In this document: in pieces, positions 33,766 through 46,860 of the stretch
Position numbering within the stretch: the first letter of the stretch is position 1
Layout: every line of letters begins with the position of its first letter
Assembly (NCBI GenBank): GCA_023159155.1
Contig: JAJNNX010000042.1
Span: 434,001 to 498,000 of the forward strand
Length of the DNA stretch: 64,000 nt
Source: Ustulina deusta
Lineage: Eukaryota; Ascomycota; Sordariomycetes; Xylariales; Xylariaceae
Reading direction: 5' to 3'
Program-made: the position numbers and the translations under genes
The notes under the pieces: generated by a model
Told to the model about the DNA's origin: nothing
Databases searched by the model: none
Seen by the model: only the letters and a program-made list of their open reading frames with translations

Positions 33766-35184
33766 ATGAGGGGCCTCTGCTTAAATTCTGTTCTGGCTAC
33801 CGCCGTCACGGTATGCGCCTCGGCGATCCTGACGAACGGGATGTCATTACCTTACAAAGGTTTCAAGGTCCTCCGCGTCAAGACACATGCCCATGCAGCT
33901 GCGATACGGGACGTGCTCTCTAGTATCGCGTTCGAGCAGTGGAATCACGATGTCAATAGTCATATCGACATCGTCCTGGCACCGAACCAACTTGCCGCAT
34001 TCGCGGAATTGGAGCTTGAGTTTGATACCATGCACGAAGATCTCGGGGCTTCAATCGCCGCCGAGTCAATGCGTGGCTCGTTCTGGAGGAGACAGGCTGG
34101 GAATTCGTCATGGTTCGACTCGTACCATGACTATCAGGACCATATCCAGTACTTCCAAAGCCTGCATGATCTCTTCCCGGGCAACTCAGAGATCATCTCT
34201 TCGGGCTACTCATACGAAAATAGGAGTTTGTACGGGATTCACTTATGGGGTGCAGGAGGACCTGGTAAACCAGCGGTCTTGTATCACGGAACAGTTCACG
34301 CCAGAGAATGGATTAGCACAGCAGTACGTGAAAAATCCGAAAATGAGAGCCTAATTAATTCATACTTATCTTCGATAGGTGACGGAATACCTGACTTACA
34401 AACTCATCACCGAGTACAACGCCGGTGACAAGGACACTCGTTCCGTGCTCGACAAGTATGATTTCTACATCATTCCGATAGTAAACCCGGACGGTGAGCG
34501 ATCCTACAGATGATGTATTCGCCTTTTCGCCAAAGCTGACCCCTTCTAGGCTTCGTCTACACGCAGACTACACAGCGTCTATGGCGTAAGAACCGCCAAC
34601 CCGGGCCGAACGGCTCAGACTGTTACGGGCGAGACATCAACCGCAACTGGGAATTCGCATGGGACGCCAATCCACTCGGAGCGTCAACAAACCCATGCTC
34701 GCAGACGTACAAGGGCGAGCGGCCATCAGACACACCCGAGAACCAGGGGCTGGACAAGCTAGTGCGCCAGCTCCGGGACGGGGCCGGTATAAAGCTGTAC
34801 ATCGACTGGCACAGCTACGGACAGTACATCCTGTCGCCGTTTGGGTACAAGGAGACGCTGTACGCGCCCGAGCTCGGCAAGTGGACCAAGGCCGCCCAGA
34901 TCGTGAGCGATGCCATCCGCGACAGCTCGAGCGACCTCACCACGTTCACTTTTGGTCCCAGCGGCGCCACCCTATACCCCTCCACTGGCGCCGCTCCTGA
35001 CCATATCTACAGCATTGGCCGTGCTGAATTCTCCTACACCATTGAGCTGAGGGATATTGGAAAGTATGGGTTCGTCCTGCCACCTGAGCTCATTCGGCCG
35101 ACGGTCGAGGAGCAGTGGGCAGGCCAGAAGGTTCTCTGGAGCTTGCTGGACGAGGAGTTCTTCGATGGCGAGGGGCTTGCTTAG
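33766..35184 (+). CDS. Secreted zinc carboxypeptidase, M14A family
   Basis: A metallocarboxypeptidase removing C-terminal residues from peptides outside the cell, made as a preproenzyme. Exons 33766-34323, 34379-34493 and 34550-35184, with introns of 55 and 56 nt (GTACGT...GATAG; GTGAGC...TCTAG), give 435 residues. The frame opens at a GTG at 33742; the ATG at 33766 begins a good signal peptide (residues 1 to about 25). A propeptide of roughly 85 residues follows. The mature domain has HAREW with zinc ligands His178 and Glu181, the RLWRKNR stretch, DINRNWEF with Asn255 and Arg256, DWHSYGQ with zinc ligand His312, the substrate tyrosine Tyr367, and IELRDIGKYGF with catalytic Glu390. The residue lining the S1' pocket that is Ile255 in bovine CPA appears to be Pro here, not Asp, which argues for hydrophobic rather than basic substrates; this rests on an eye alignment. 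Confidence 0.94.
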
Positions 35185-35353
35185 GGTACTTGGATGCTGT
35201 CGAAGTACGGTAGTAGTTACCTAGATTTTGTGGAACTATGTGTGTTGTGTCAAATAGGAGTTACATGCGGCCGAAATGACCTGCGCCAAGGTTTCTTGAC
35301 GATGATGCCTGTTCTCATTCCATACCTGATTTTAGTTTTTAGCCTTCCCACAC

Positions 35354-35821
35354 TCAACAACTCACAAGATCAAGAACCTCGGAAGGATATCTTTTCGGGT
35401 GCGCGAGAGCTTTAGCACCCATTGGTCCAACATAGGAACCATTAATCCAGGCAATCCATGCATCAGGTCGATAGGCAAAACGTTGGATACCATTCCCCTT
35501 CCATTCAGCGAAACAAAACTTGCTCCTCGGTGGATTGCAGAAAGGCATAGTCCAGTGTTCAAACCCAGAGCCGTGGACGGTACTTTTGATTTTGTATTTC
35601 TTGAGCCAATACTGATCCATGGGGGATTTGAACGCCACCGGAAGAATGACTTGTGCTGGCCTGTATTCATTAATGTAGAGCAGATCAGCATCCTCACGGA
35701 GGAGGACTTTGCTGCTCCAATGGCTTTTTTGTACACTGCAAGGATTGTGTGAACCAATTAGTACAGAGATCTGTCCGGATAATTGTGTCCATTCCTCGAA
35801 TTCCAGTAGGAAACGAGCCCT
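35354..35821 (-). pseudogene. 3' remnant of an unrecognised gene
   Basis: On the minus strand an open frame of 155 codons runs from just after a TAG at 35822-35824 to the stop at 35354. Its composition is strongly protein-like (Trp, Tyr, Phe, Cys and Pro spread through), with stretches such as LLREDADLLYINEYRP, GFEHWTMPFCNPPRSKF and FAYRPDAWIAWINGSY. There is no ATG near its beginning, and the TATAG just upstream could be a splice acceptor. The DNA beyond becomes AT-rich and ends in a poly-T run, so earlier exons are missing. The frame overlapping its first part (from an ATG in about 35,820-35,835) is also protein-like, so a frameshift near 35,700-35,760 is possible. I do not recognise the family. 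Confidence 0.5.
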
Positions 35822-36010
35822 CTATAAGCCATCGTGTTATTGATGAGGGAAAAATGAACACCACTACTGCTATGGACCCCGGGCGCAGATGCTAGCCCGA
35901 GCATATACTAGAACTTGGGACTTCAGGCAACATTTTTGGCAATGATAAAGAAGTTTCAGCTTTGATTCATATAATTGTTTTTTTAAAAACTAAGTAATAT
36001 AACTAAGCCT

Positions 36011-36030
36011 CTTTTTTTTTTTTTTTTTTT
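36011..36030 (-). repeat. Poly-T run (poly-A tail on the minus strand?)
   Basis: About 20 consecutive T follow GCCTC and precede GACGGGCACC. On the minus strand this reads as an A tail after GGTGCCCGTC, which would fit the 3' end of a non-LTR element or retrocopy. No matching target duplication was identified. Confidence 0.4.
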
Positions 36031-36930
36031 GACGGGCACCTCACAGGGGTCTAGAAGGCTTAGAGTATTTGTATGTCTATCTTATGTAGGTCTAAATCAG
36101 TGTTCTCGCTAGCCTACAATGATTCCTTACGATACAGGCATCTGTAAGCGGTCAGCTTTGCTTCTAAAGATCTCCCAGCTAAAATATCTAACTCTCCTAC
36201 CTAGCTTGAATAGGGTTACGAACAAGTTTGTACTAATCCGTTATACAGCCCCGAGCTTTTTAGCTATGATAAGAAGTATCCCACGAGAATATATACAAAG
36301 GTTAAAAACTACTAACTTTACTATGAAATTGAAATGGAAAATATTACAATAATCAAAATAAAAGACACAAGTTAACTTTATAATATTTAGAAGTTATAGT
36401 TAGTACAATATAAAACGATAAATGTTTGCTAAGCATAGTCCTGTAGCCCAAAGTGTAATGTTCTTAATCATCTGGTACACAGAGGAAATCGCTTCGTGAA
36501 TTTAGTGGCGTTAAGTATCCCGCTTGATATCAGGTAGCATTTGCAAAGGTGACAGTACCACTAAGATTTACAAAACAATTAACATAGAAAACACCTATAT
36601 CATTAATCTTGCTTGCTTCTATAAGACATAAAAACATCGGTCTTAACTTAACCGCTTTGTTTTAGTATATCTTGTTTTGTAAATATTGGTACCATGTTAA
36701 TATAGCTTGTAGCTTAGCTCACTTTTTCTGCAGCATAACCATCCGCAGCCCAAATTCAAACTGCCTCAACCAGCGTCGACTCGATAATGCCCTAGAGCGG
36801 ATCTCGCAGGAACCTGCGCAAATTACCGGCCGTAGCGTCGCCCCTAGCAACATTAGCCCTCTTTGGGTTGCCTCTGCTCTTTGACCGAGTACGAAATCCA
36901 GGGTTTTCTTTATCGAGCCCGTCGTATCCG

Positions 36931-36938
36931 GGTATGCC
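36931..36938. repeat. Left target-site duplication of the hAT element
   Basis: GGTATGCC directly precedes the left terminal repeat. The identical 8-mer occurs at 43052-43059 directly after the right terminal repeat. Eight base pairs is the hAT superfamily duplication length. Confidence 0.95.
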
Positions 36939-36944
36939 CAGGGT

Positions 36945-37175
36945 TGGTAAATTAGTAAATTAGTATAGTATTTAGTAATACTAAAAATACTATAGTAATT
37001 TTTTTCCAATACTAATACTTACTAAAAATTTTTTAAAAAATAATACTATAGTATTACTATAGTATTACTAAAATACTAAAAAAAGACTAAAATACTAAAA
37101 TTACTAATAATAAAATCAAAAAATTACTAATTTACTATAGTAATACTAATTTACTAATACTAAAATTTTTTCGAA
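36945..37175. repeat. Left subterminal TAGTA/TACTA array of the hAT element
   Basis: Dense, irregular copies of TAGTA, TACTA and ACTAATACTA-like words follow the left terminal repeat. A matching array lies at about 42,805-43,038 before the right end. Subterminal short repeats are the usual transposase-binding sites in hAT elements; that role is inferred here. Confidence 0.6.
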
Positions 37176-37203
37176 AGTTTTATATAATAAAAAAAAAAAA
37201 AAG

Positions 37204-37464
<261 letters not shown>

Positions 37465-37618
37465 TGAAATATAATATTAAAAATATATATTATATTATAT
37501 AATTAAAATTTAAAACTATAAATATTAAGAATTCTTTTATTTTATATTTTATATTTTATTCTTTTTTATTATATTTAAAGTATAATATATTAAACTTATA
37601 ACTATTATATTTTAAAAA

Positions 37619-40604
<2,986 letters not shown>

Positions 40605-41099
40605 AATATTCCGAGAGATGCTACCCTATAAGATAGGGTAATTATTTTAATTGGTTATAACTTTTTAACAACGGGTCAGATTATTTTTTACCATTTTTTA
40701 ATTTTTTTGTTATTTTTTTCTCTATACAACAATATATAGCAACCCCGAAACAATATATAAACAAAGGAGAAAAACAAAAGAAATATAAAAAAACACCTGA
40801 TTTTTTATGTTTTATTTATTATTCAAACAGCCTAGCCCTTTTCGAGCCCAAAATTAGTAGATTTTTAACCCTCGTTCCTTACTAAATAAATGGCCACATA
40901 GCATACAAGTTGGTTTCTAAATTAAATAATTAATTAATATTAAAAATATAAAATAAAATATTATAAAAATAAAATAACTTACTTTATTATTTTTTATTAA
41001 TAAATTGTTCTCTAAAACTTAGGTTTAATTATGTTATATTAGTAAATCTGTATTCGAAAGCTAGTTTTCCGAAGTAGAATAGATCGATTTCTATAAATA

Positions 41100-41750
41100 T
41101 AAATATTAATAAATATAAAAAGATCAATATAAATTAAAAAAAATTAAACTAACCTTATCAAACTAAAAAAGTTGATCTAAGAAGCTTGTAGGTGTAGGGT
41201 AGTCTTAGTATCGTTCGAAAAAAACGGGTTAAGTAGGCTAAAAAAATAATTAATTATTATTATTAAAAGAATTAAAAAAAATAAAAAAAAATAAAGAAAA
41301 ACTAACCAAATATAGCATAGCTATTTGGTTATCGAAAGGTTGGTTGATTATTGAATATAGAAGTATTTTAGGTAAAATATTGTGTAATGGGTTATTTAAA
41401 ACCGGTTTATGTTCGGGAAGCTTAGTAAAATTAATAAAAATAATTATAAAAAAATTAAAAATAAAAAAGAAAAAATAATAAAAATATACATACTTTACTA
41501 AATAAAACGTTAAATTGTTAGAGTTTATCAAGTAAAAAATTATAAGATCTAAGAGCTGCATCGAAGTAAAACTTCGAAATAAGCGAAATCGAAATCACTT
41601 TATTCCAAGCTTAAGTAATCTTTTCGTTCTTAAGGGAAAACATTATGAATATGGTGCTGAATAGAGCAAAAAAAGGGCTTTCGAATAGTATAGGTCTTGT
41701 ATGTATAAAAAGTACAGTTGTTAAAAAAATAAAAGTTAAAGTTAATAAAA
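41100..41750 (-). pseudogene. Decayed second gene inside the hAT element
   Basis: On the minus strand several separate stretches read as protein-like sequence. About 41,700-41,510 has FESPFFALFS, IFIMFSLKNEK and then SKFYFDAALRSYNFLLDKL. About 41,430-41,300 has KLPEHKPVLNNPLHNILPK and LLYSIINQPFDNQIAMLY. About 41,235-41,150 contains FFSNDTKTTLHLQAS. They are separated by AT-rich gaps that could be introns. In-frame TAA and TAG codons sit where CAA or CAG would read through, as RIP would cause. The higher GC of these patches against their AT-rich surroundings supports former coding. No family is recognised. Confidence 0.45.
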
Positions 41751-42804
41751 TAGTTTAAAGCTTTTATTATTTTTAAAATTCGTATTCGTATAATATAATT
41801 CGTATTCGTATACTAATTTTTAACCTTTATTAATATAATAATAGTAATTTATAAGCAATTCTATAATAGTAGATTTATAATTAGATAATTTTTAATTAAT
41901 AAAACAATATATAAAACTTAAGAAGTTATTATTATTTGTAAAACTACTAGTAAAACAAATATAAAACATTAGTTAAAACTGAGTGTTTTAAAATATAAAA
42001 GCTATTTTAGTTATATATTAGCTTATAAATACCAGTAAAACCTTCCTATTTAAATAATTTTGTTTTTAGAAATTATTTTAAAGGTTTTTAATTATATAAT
42101 ATATATAAAAGCTATATTAATATAAATAAAAAATAAAAAATATATTGTTAAAAAAAAAAAATTTTATAGATTCCAAATATATATATATCTTAGTAATATC
42201 TATATTATATAAGCTATAAGGAATTTTTATATCTATTTAAAGTTTCTAATAAAAAAACCTTACATTTATATAAATTAACTTAAATAATTATTTATATACT
42301 AACTAAAATAGGTATAAAAAAACAAATTATATTTCTAAAACAGGCTAGTTTTATTTTATCTAACAATAATTTTTATTAATTTATTTATTTTTTATAATTA
42401 TTAAAAGTTTTTAATATAAAAACTTCGATTTTTTTTTAATTAACTTAAATAATTATTTATATACTAACTAAAATAGGTATAAAAAAACAAGTTATATTTT
42501 TAAAACGGGCTAGTTTTATTTTATTTAATAATAATTTTTATTAATTTATTAAACTTTAATAATTAATTTAAGTTTTTTTTTTAAATTAATTTTTTTTTAT
42601 TAATTTAAAATAATATAAAAAATAAATAGTAATTATTAAAAAAGCTAGTTTTTATTATTATATATATTTAATTAATTAATTATTTATTTATTTAAAATTT
42701 TTTTCTATTTTTTTCTATTTTTTCCTATTTTTTTCTATTTTTTTTCTAATTTTTTCTAATTTTTTTACTTTTAAATTTTTTTTAAAAATTTTTTTAAAAT
42801 TTTT

Positions 42805-43038
42805 TTTTAAGTACTAAAAAATTACTAAAAATACTAAATTACTAAATATTTACTATACTAATTTTTTACTAATTTTTTAGTACTTTAGTATTTTAGTATT
42901 CCTTAGTATTTACTATACTAATACTAAAAAAAAATTAGTAAATATTTACTTACTAAAATTTTTTTTTTCTGTACTAATACTGACTAATACTAGCCTAGTA
43001 TTAGTAATACTAAAATACTAAAAAAATACTATAGTATT
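42805..43038. repeat. Right subterminal TAGTA/TACTA array of the hAT element
   Basis: Counterpart of the array at the left end, dense in ACTAA, TAGTA and CTAATACTA words and adjoining the right terminal inverted repeat. Confidence 0.6.
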
Positions 43039-43051
43039 TTTACCAACCCTG

Positions 43052-43059
43052 GGTATGCC
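43052..43059. repeat. Right target-site duplication of the hAT element
   Basis: GGTATGCC directly after the right terminal repeat, identical to 36931-36938. Removing the element and one copy rejoins ordinary-GC sequence on both sides. Confidence 0.95.
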
Positions 43060-44327
43060 TCAGTCGATCACATTGATGCGAGTCATGGGCGGCGGGGTCT
43101 CTTGCATTGGGGATTTGGAGCGGTTCCCTGCAACTCAGGGGGCAGTATCATCTCGGACCGTCTCGGACTAGGACACAAACCATAGGATGTCGATTCCCGA
43201 AAACTCATAGATCTTATCCTAAAGCACAACGGCGGCAGTATGAATTCAAAACAGTTGATGACAGTTTCTGATCTTCAACTTTGGACACTATAAACCCCTT
43301 GTATACGCTATTCTGGGTTTAAATGTTAGCTCAAGACTCAACCAGGTTAGCAGGGGTGGTGGTAGGGGTAGTCGCAGGGGGTCAAATTGACTCGCGGCGT
43401 GTCGCGGTCTATCTCCTCCGATTGCGTATGGTCGCGCCCGGGCTTCGGGACTCTACAAACACATTGTTGATCGGAATCGCTTAATATTTGCTCCGGTTGA
43501 TGCAGCTCTAGGTAATTTGATCTTCTCCTTTCCCTTCCTCTGACCGCTATCCACATATATTTTCGCTGCCGAAGAGGCAGTGCACGGAGCACGGTGCTCT
43601 GAACACATATTTGTCGTCTCAGCAACACCCAGCGATACAGGTTCTACCAGCCAGCCGGCGTTGCTCTCCTCAATAGATTGGCTAATTGGAGAATCAATCC
43701 GTATCTTTCAAGTAGTTGGTAGAATCACTTTTGCGGTAGCATCAATGCGATGGAGGTCAATAGCAAAAACTGAGTCCTGCTTCGTAGCGAATCATTTTTG
43801 ATGCCCTACGATGACAAATCGCCGGATCACCCGGGCGGGGGAGTTAATCGGCAGATCTACGGAATCCCGTGTGCCCCGGCCATAAAACTGTCACATTTAC
43901 TGCGTACAAGATACATGTGTATACCAACCTAAATGCTCTAGTGTACTTGGCACGATATGTCAGCATATAGCCTACCTTAGTGTTAATAGAGAGTGAAGGT
44001 TGGTTAAGCTTGTAGGGTCAACCGTTCTCCCTAGTGGGCTGCTTAGTTGATGGGCACGGGGGAAGTTTACGCGTTATAGCCGGAGGGAGTGGTGCGAAAA
44101 ATATTTGTGCTGTAGACACAACTTACCTAAGTAGGAACGACTTTCGAAGGTCCAACGCCTAATTAAAGTCCAGGTGGACAAGCTAATCAGGTATCAATCA
44201 ATGCGGCCGATGGTTCCGGGAGTGACTATCTCTAACTATCCTTTTACAAATTTGTTTGGATGGTCTACTGTATGTTAAGGATCTAATATTTTGCTATTTA
44301 CTCCGCTGCTGCGTAGAATTCATTGAA
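43060..44327. other. Intergenic DNA right of the hAT element
   Basis: Normal GC content returns at once. Short frames at 43,347-43,628 (-) and 43,580-43,801 (+) overlap and lack motifs. One TAGTGTA copy is present near 43,939. No gene is supported. Confidence 0.6.
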
Positions 44328-44334
44328 TATAAAA
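44328..44334 (+). promoter_or_regulatory. TATA box of the GPI-protein gene
   Basis: TATAAAA lies 118 nt before the ATG at 44446; a sequence match at the usual distance. Confidence 0.45.
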
Positions 44335-44445
44335 CCATCCGCTTTACCTGAGAATCTTTTGAACCTGCACTTCTAACTTTACAAGCTGTCCATCCTTATA
44401 CGAAACAACCCCGAGATCTTCAAGCTGCTTAAGCCAACCAGAAAA

Positions 44446-45078
44446 ATGTACAACAACAAGGTCCTCTTGCCTGTGGCCGCCCTTGCGGGCACGTCCCTGG
44501 CTCAGAGTTATTATGATCCCGCAGTCTGCTCGGCATCCGTGGTCTCCTTGGTAGCGGCCGCTCCCACCTACCCTCCTGAACTCGAGCCTTACTTAGGCGC
44601 CGCCCTAGGCGGTGGAACCCGAAGTGCTGAATTAGCGACGACTACTTTACCCGCAAATACGCTGGAAGACCCCGAAGGCTATGTGGCCGAGATTTGCAGC
44701 GTCGCCGGCGAGCTGCCTGATTCGCTATTGCCCGCTTTTCACAGTTGGGGCTCTGGACTTCTCAGTTATGGTAGCGTCCATCTCAGCGAGTACGATGCCT
44801 TTATCACGAAGTGTATTACTACCGGAGAGGCTGCCGCTACTCTTACTAGCTACCTCAACTCCCTTCTTACTGCTACAGGCGGGCTCTGCCAGCCTACGAC
44901 TGCTCCAGGCAGCGCGCCTAACAGCACCCTCTCCACGCCCGCCCCGACGGCTACGGGCATCAACTCAACTAGCACCCCCGCCACTTTAATTCCCACGGCC
45001 GCAGCTGCCAAGCCTACCGGCGTCCTTGCTGGTGCCGCGGCCATAGGCGGCCTTATTGGTGCTGTGGCTCTGCTTTAA
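44446..45078 (+). CDS. Secreted, probably GPI-anchored small protein
   Basis: A 210-residue single-exon protein. Residues 1-19 are a signal peptide ending SLAQ. The folded part (about 22-148) has four cysteines at 28, 84, 123 and 148, likely two disulfides, and the stretch APTYPPELEPYL. Residues 150-190 are a Thr/Ser/Pro/Ala-rich stalk with N-x-S/T sites. Residues 192-210 are a hydrophobic C-terminus with no charged tail, as in GPI-anchored fungal wall and membrane proteins. The ATG at 44446 follows GAAAA and has a TATA box 118 nt upstream. It resembles uncharacterised fungal surface proteins (DUF7735-like layout), which I cannot confirm. It is an isolated gene between the two AT-rich blocks, a place where secreted, fast-evolving genes are often found. 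Confidence 0.8.
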   Translation: MYNNKVLLPVAALAGTSLAQSYYDPAVCSASVVSLVAAAPTYPPELEPYLGAALGGGTRSAELATTTLPANTLEDPEGYVAEICSVAGELPDSLLPAFHSWGSGLLSYGSVHLSEYDAFITKCITTGEAAATLTSYLNSLLTATGGLCQPTTAPGSAPNSTLSTPAPTATGINSTSTPATLIPTAAAAKPTGVLAGAAAIGGLIGAVALL

Positions 45079-46860
45079 ACCACTCAAATCAGGCTGGTAG
45101 TTTTCTGGGGAAACTTGATCATGTTACATTATTGCTCAGTCCACTCCGTCAAGCAGACAGGAAAGGAACAGCAGACAATTGGAGCCCTTTAAACTAGTCG
45201 ATAACATCTTCTTTTTCTAGCAGACCTTGATTTTCAATCAAACTCACAGTGTATGATAATTAGTTCGCTTTATGCGCGCAACTTGAGATGAGAAAAGTTG
45301 CTTTCAATTTAACAAATTTACCTGCCTAGGCTTATACCTCGATATGAATCCGAGTTATGACGCAGAATTTTCCCTCAGCAAGATAACCCTTGCTGACTGT
45401 AGAGAGACGACAAGAATTTCAAGATGAACCGGGAGCTCGACCGCGTCTGGGTGAGAAGGCGTTGCAAGTCTATCTTCCATACTGGGACCTCAAAATAAGG
45501 CTGGGTTGTTAATTGATCATTTTATGCCCTGCACAACTGCCCTGGCAAAGCAGATCGTTGGTTTCCGCATAGTTGCCAACTTTATTGGATATGTTGCTGA
45601 TATTGAGGCGATTGCCCCAATTTTTAGTTCCAGCCGAACGGCGTGTGAGGGCATCTCACAAACTTGAGCGCGAGTGATTCCTGGATCTGTAAGCCATGTA
45701 AAAGAAGCCTCGTTCGCAAAGGTACTGCTCCGGGAAGTATAGAGCGGCCGACAGACATTTTTTTCTATCAGACACTAGACGTAGCAAAGCAGAAACTACC
45801 AAAAGGGTGAGAAAAGTGAGCTGACATAGACTAACACGGTCCTGTTCCCGGATGTAGTTAACGCCGCACAGGCCGAGCTTGACCGGATTTGCGGAGGTTG
45901 CATGCCCGAAACTGCGCGACTGGTCCGCTCTCAGCTACGTGAGAACTACGTAAAGAAAGACCTGCAGTAATGGCCTTCAGCTCACTTGGCACACTGCACG
46001 CTCTGACCATCGATAAAGCGTAAAGGATCTATAGACTGCCAAAGACGCTGCTATAATTTGCAACGTCCTGTCAGCGGTTTGTAACAACGTCAACCCCTTT
46101 CTTAACTGGCTCCTAAGATTCACTATCTAGTAAGAGCCGAAACGAAATGGAGCAATACACAACGGCGCCACACGGTATCAAAACTCGCTCGTTTTTAACG
46201 CTGGCCGGTAAGCACACAATAGGTAGAATGCCGCAGAAGCAGCAACCAATAACGACGCTTCGCAGCGCAACCACTTCACGTTTAAGGCTGGCCGGCATCT
46301 ATGTCAGGGAATCCACATCGCAGAACGGTCGCTATTTTAGCCATCGCACAACTCTTCTATGCGGTCGATTTTCGCCGAGCAGTAGATTCGAGTTCAGGTC
46401 ACAAGATTCACATCTTGGGCCCAGAGAGCTCGAGTAGCCCAGCGATTCTCGGGAACTAAGCCTCGGGCTTAGATGTAGGAAGCATTCATTGTCTTGTCAT
46501 TAAATTGTCAGCTATTCAGCCCTTGCTTGAAGCTGCGACAATTGCTGGCTTCACTCAGTTCCGAGGGCCTATAGTTAGTCGTATATGTATAGACCTAGCA
46601 TTCCCGTTCCAATCCAGGGAGGCTTCTGAGGGTAATTCGAGCATATTCTCCAAGGGCTAGTTTCAGTATTGAATGCTCAAAGTCACTGTCACACCATCCT
46701 CCGTATTCGAAAAGCAATCAAACAACAATTTTTGCCACTGATAAGCTAGACCCCGGTCTCACAGGCCCCCCCCCATCACGGGCCACCCTCAAAATAGCCA
46801 CCCACCCAACTTCCGAAGCCATTTTTACCACGAAAACGCTGCTTTCTTTGCAACCTTTGG
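45079..46860. other. Intergenic DNA leading into the AT-rich block
   Basis: Holds repeat R2 copy 2 at about 46,505-46,675. Frames at 46,113-46,437 overlap on opposite strands and have no motif. Composition changes sharply near 46,860. Confidence 0.6.
46505..46675 (+). repeat. Diverged dispersed repeat R2, copy 2
   Basis: Matches 26,350-26,560 in the same orientation through GCTATTCAGCC, GACAATTGCTGGCTTCACT, TTCCGAGGG, TATAGACCTAGCATT and TTCTCCAAGG. It ends about 190 nt before the AT-rich block. Confidence 0.55.

Larger units (their letters stand above)
35822..36938. other. Gene-free DNA left of the hAT insertion
   Basis: Contains a run of about 20 T at 36,011-36,030, an AT-rich stretch to about 36,720, then 220 nt of ordinary GC content up to the hAT insertion point. 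The 36,040-36,720 part could be the decayed 3' end of a poly(A) retroelement read on the minus strand. No coding region is supported. Confidence 0.4.
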
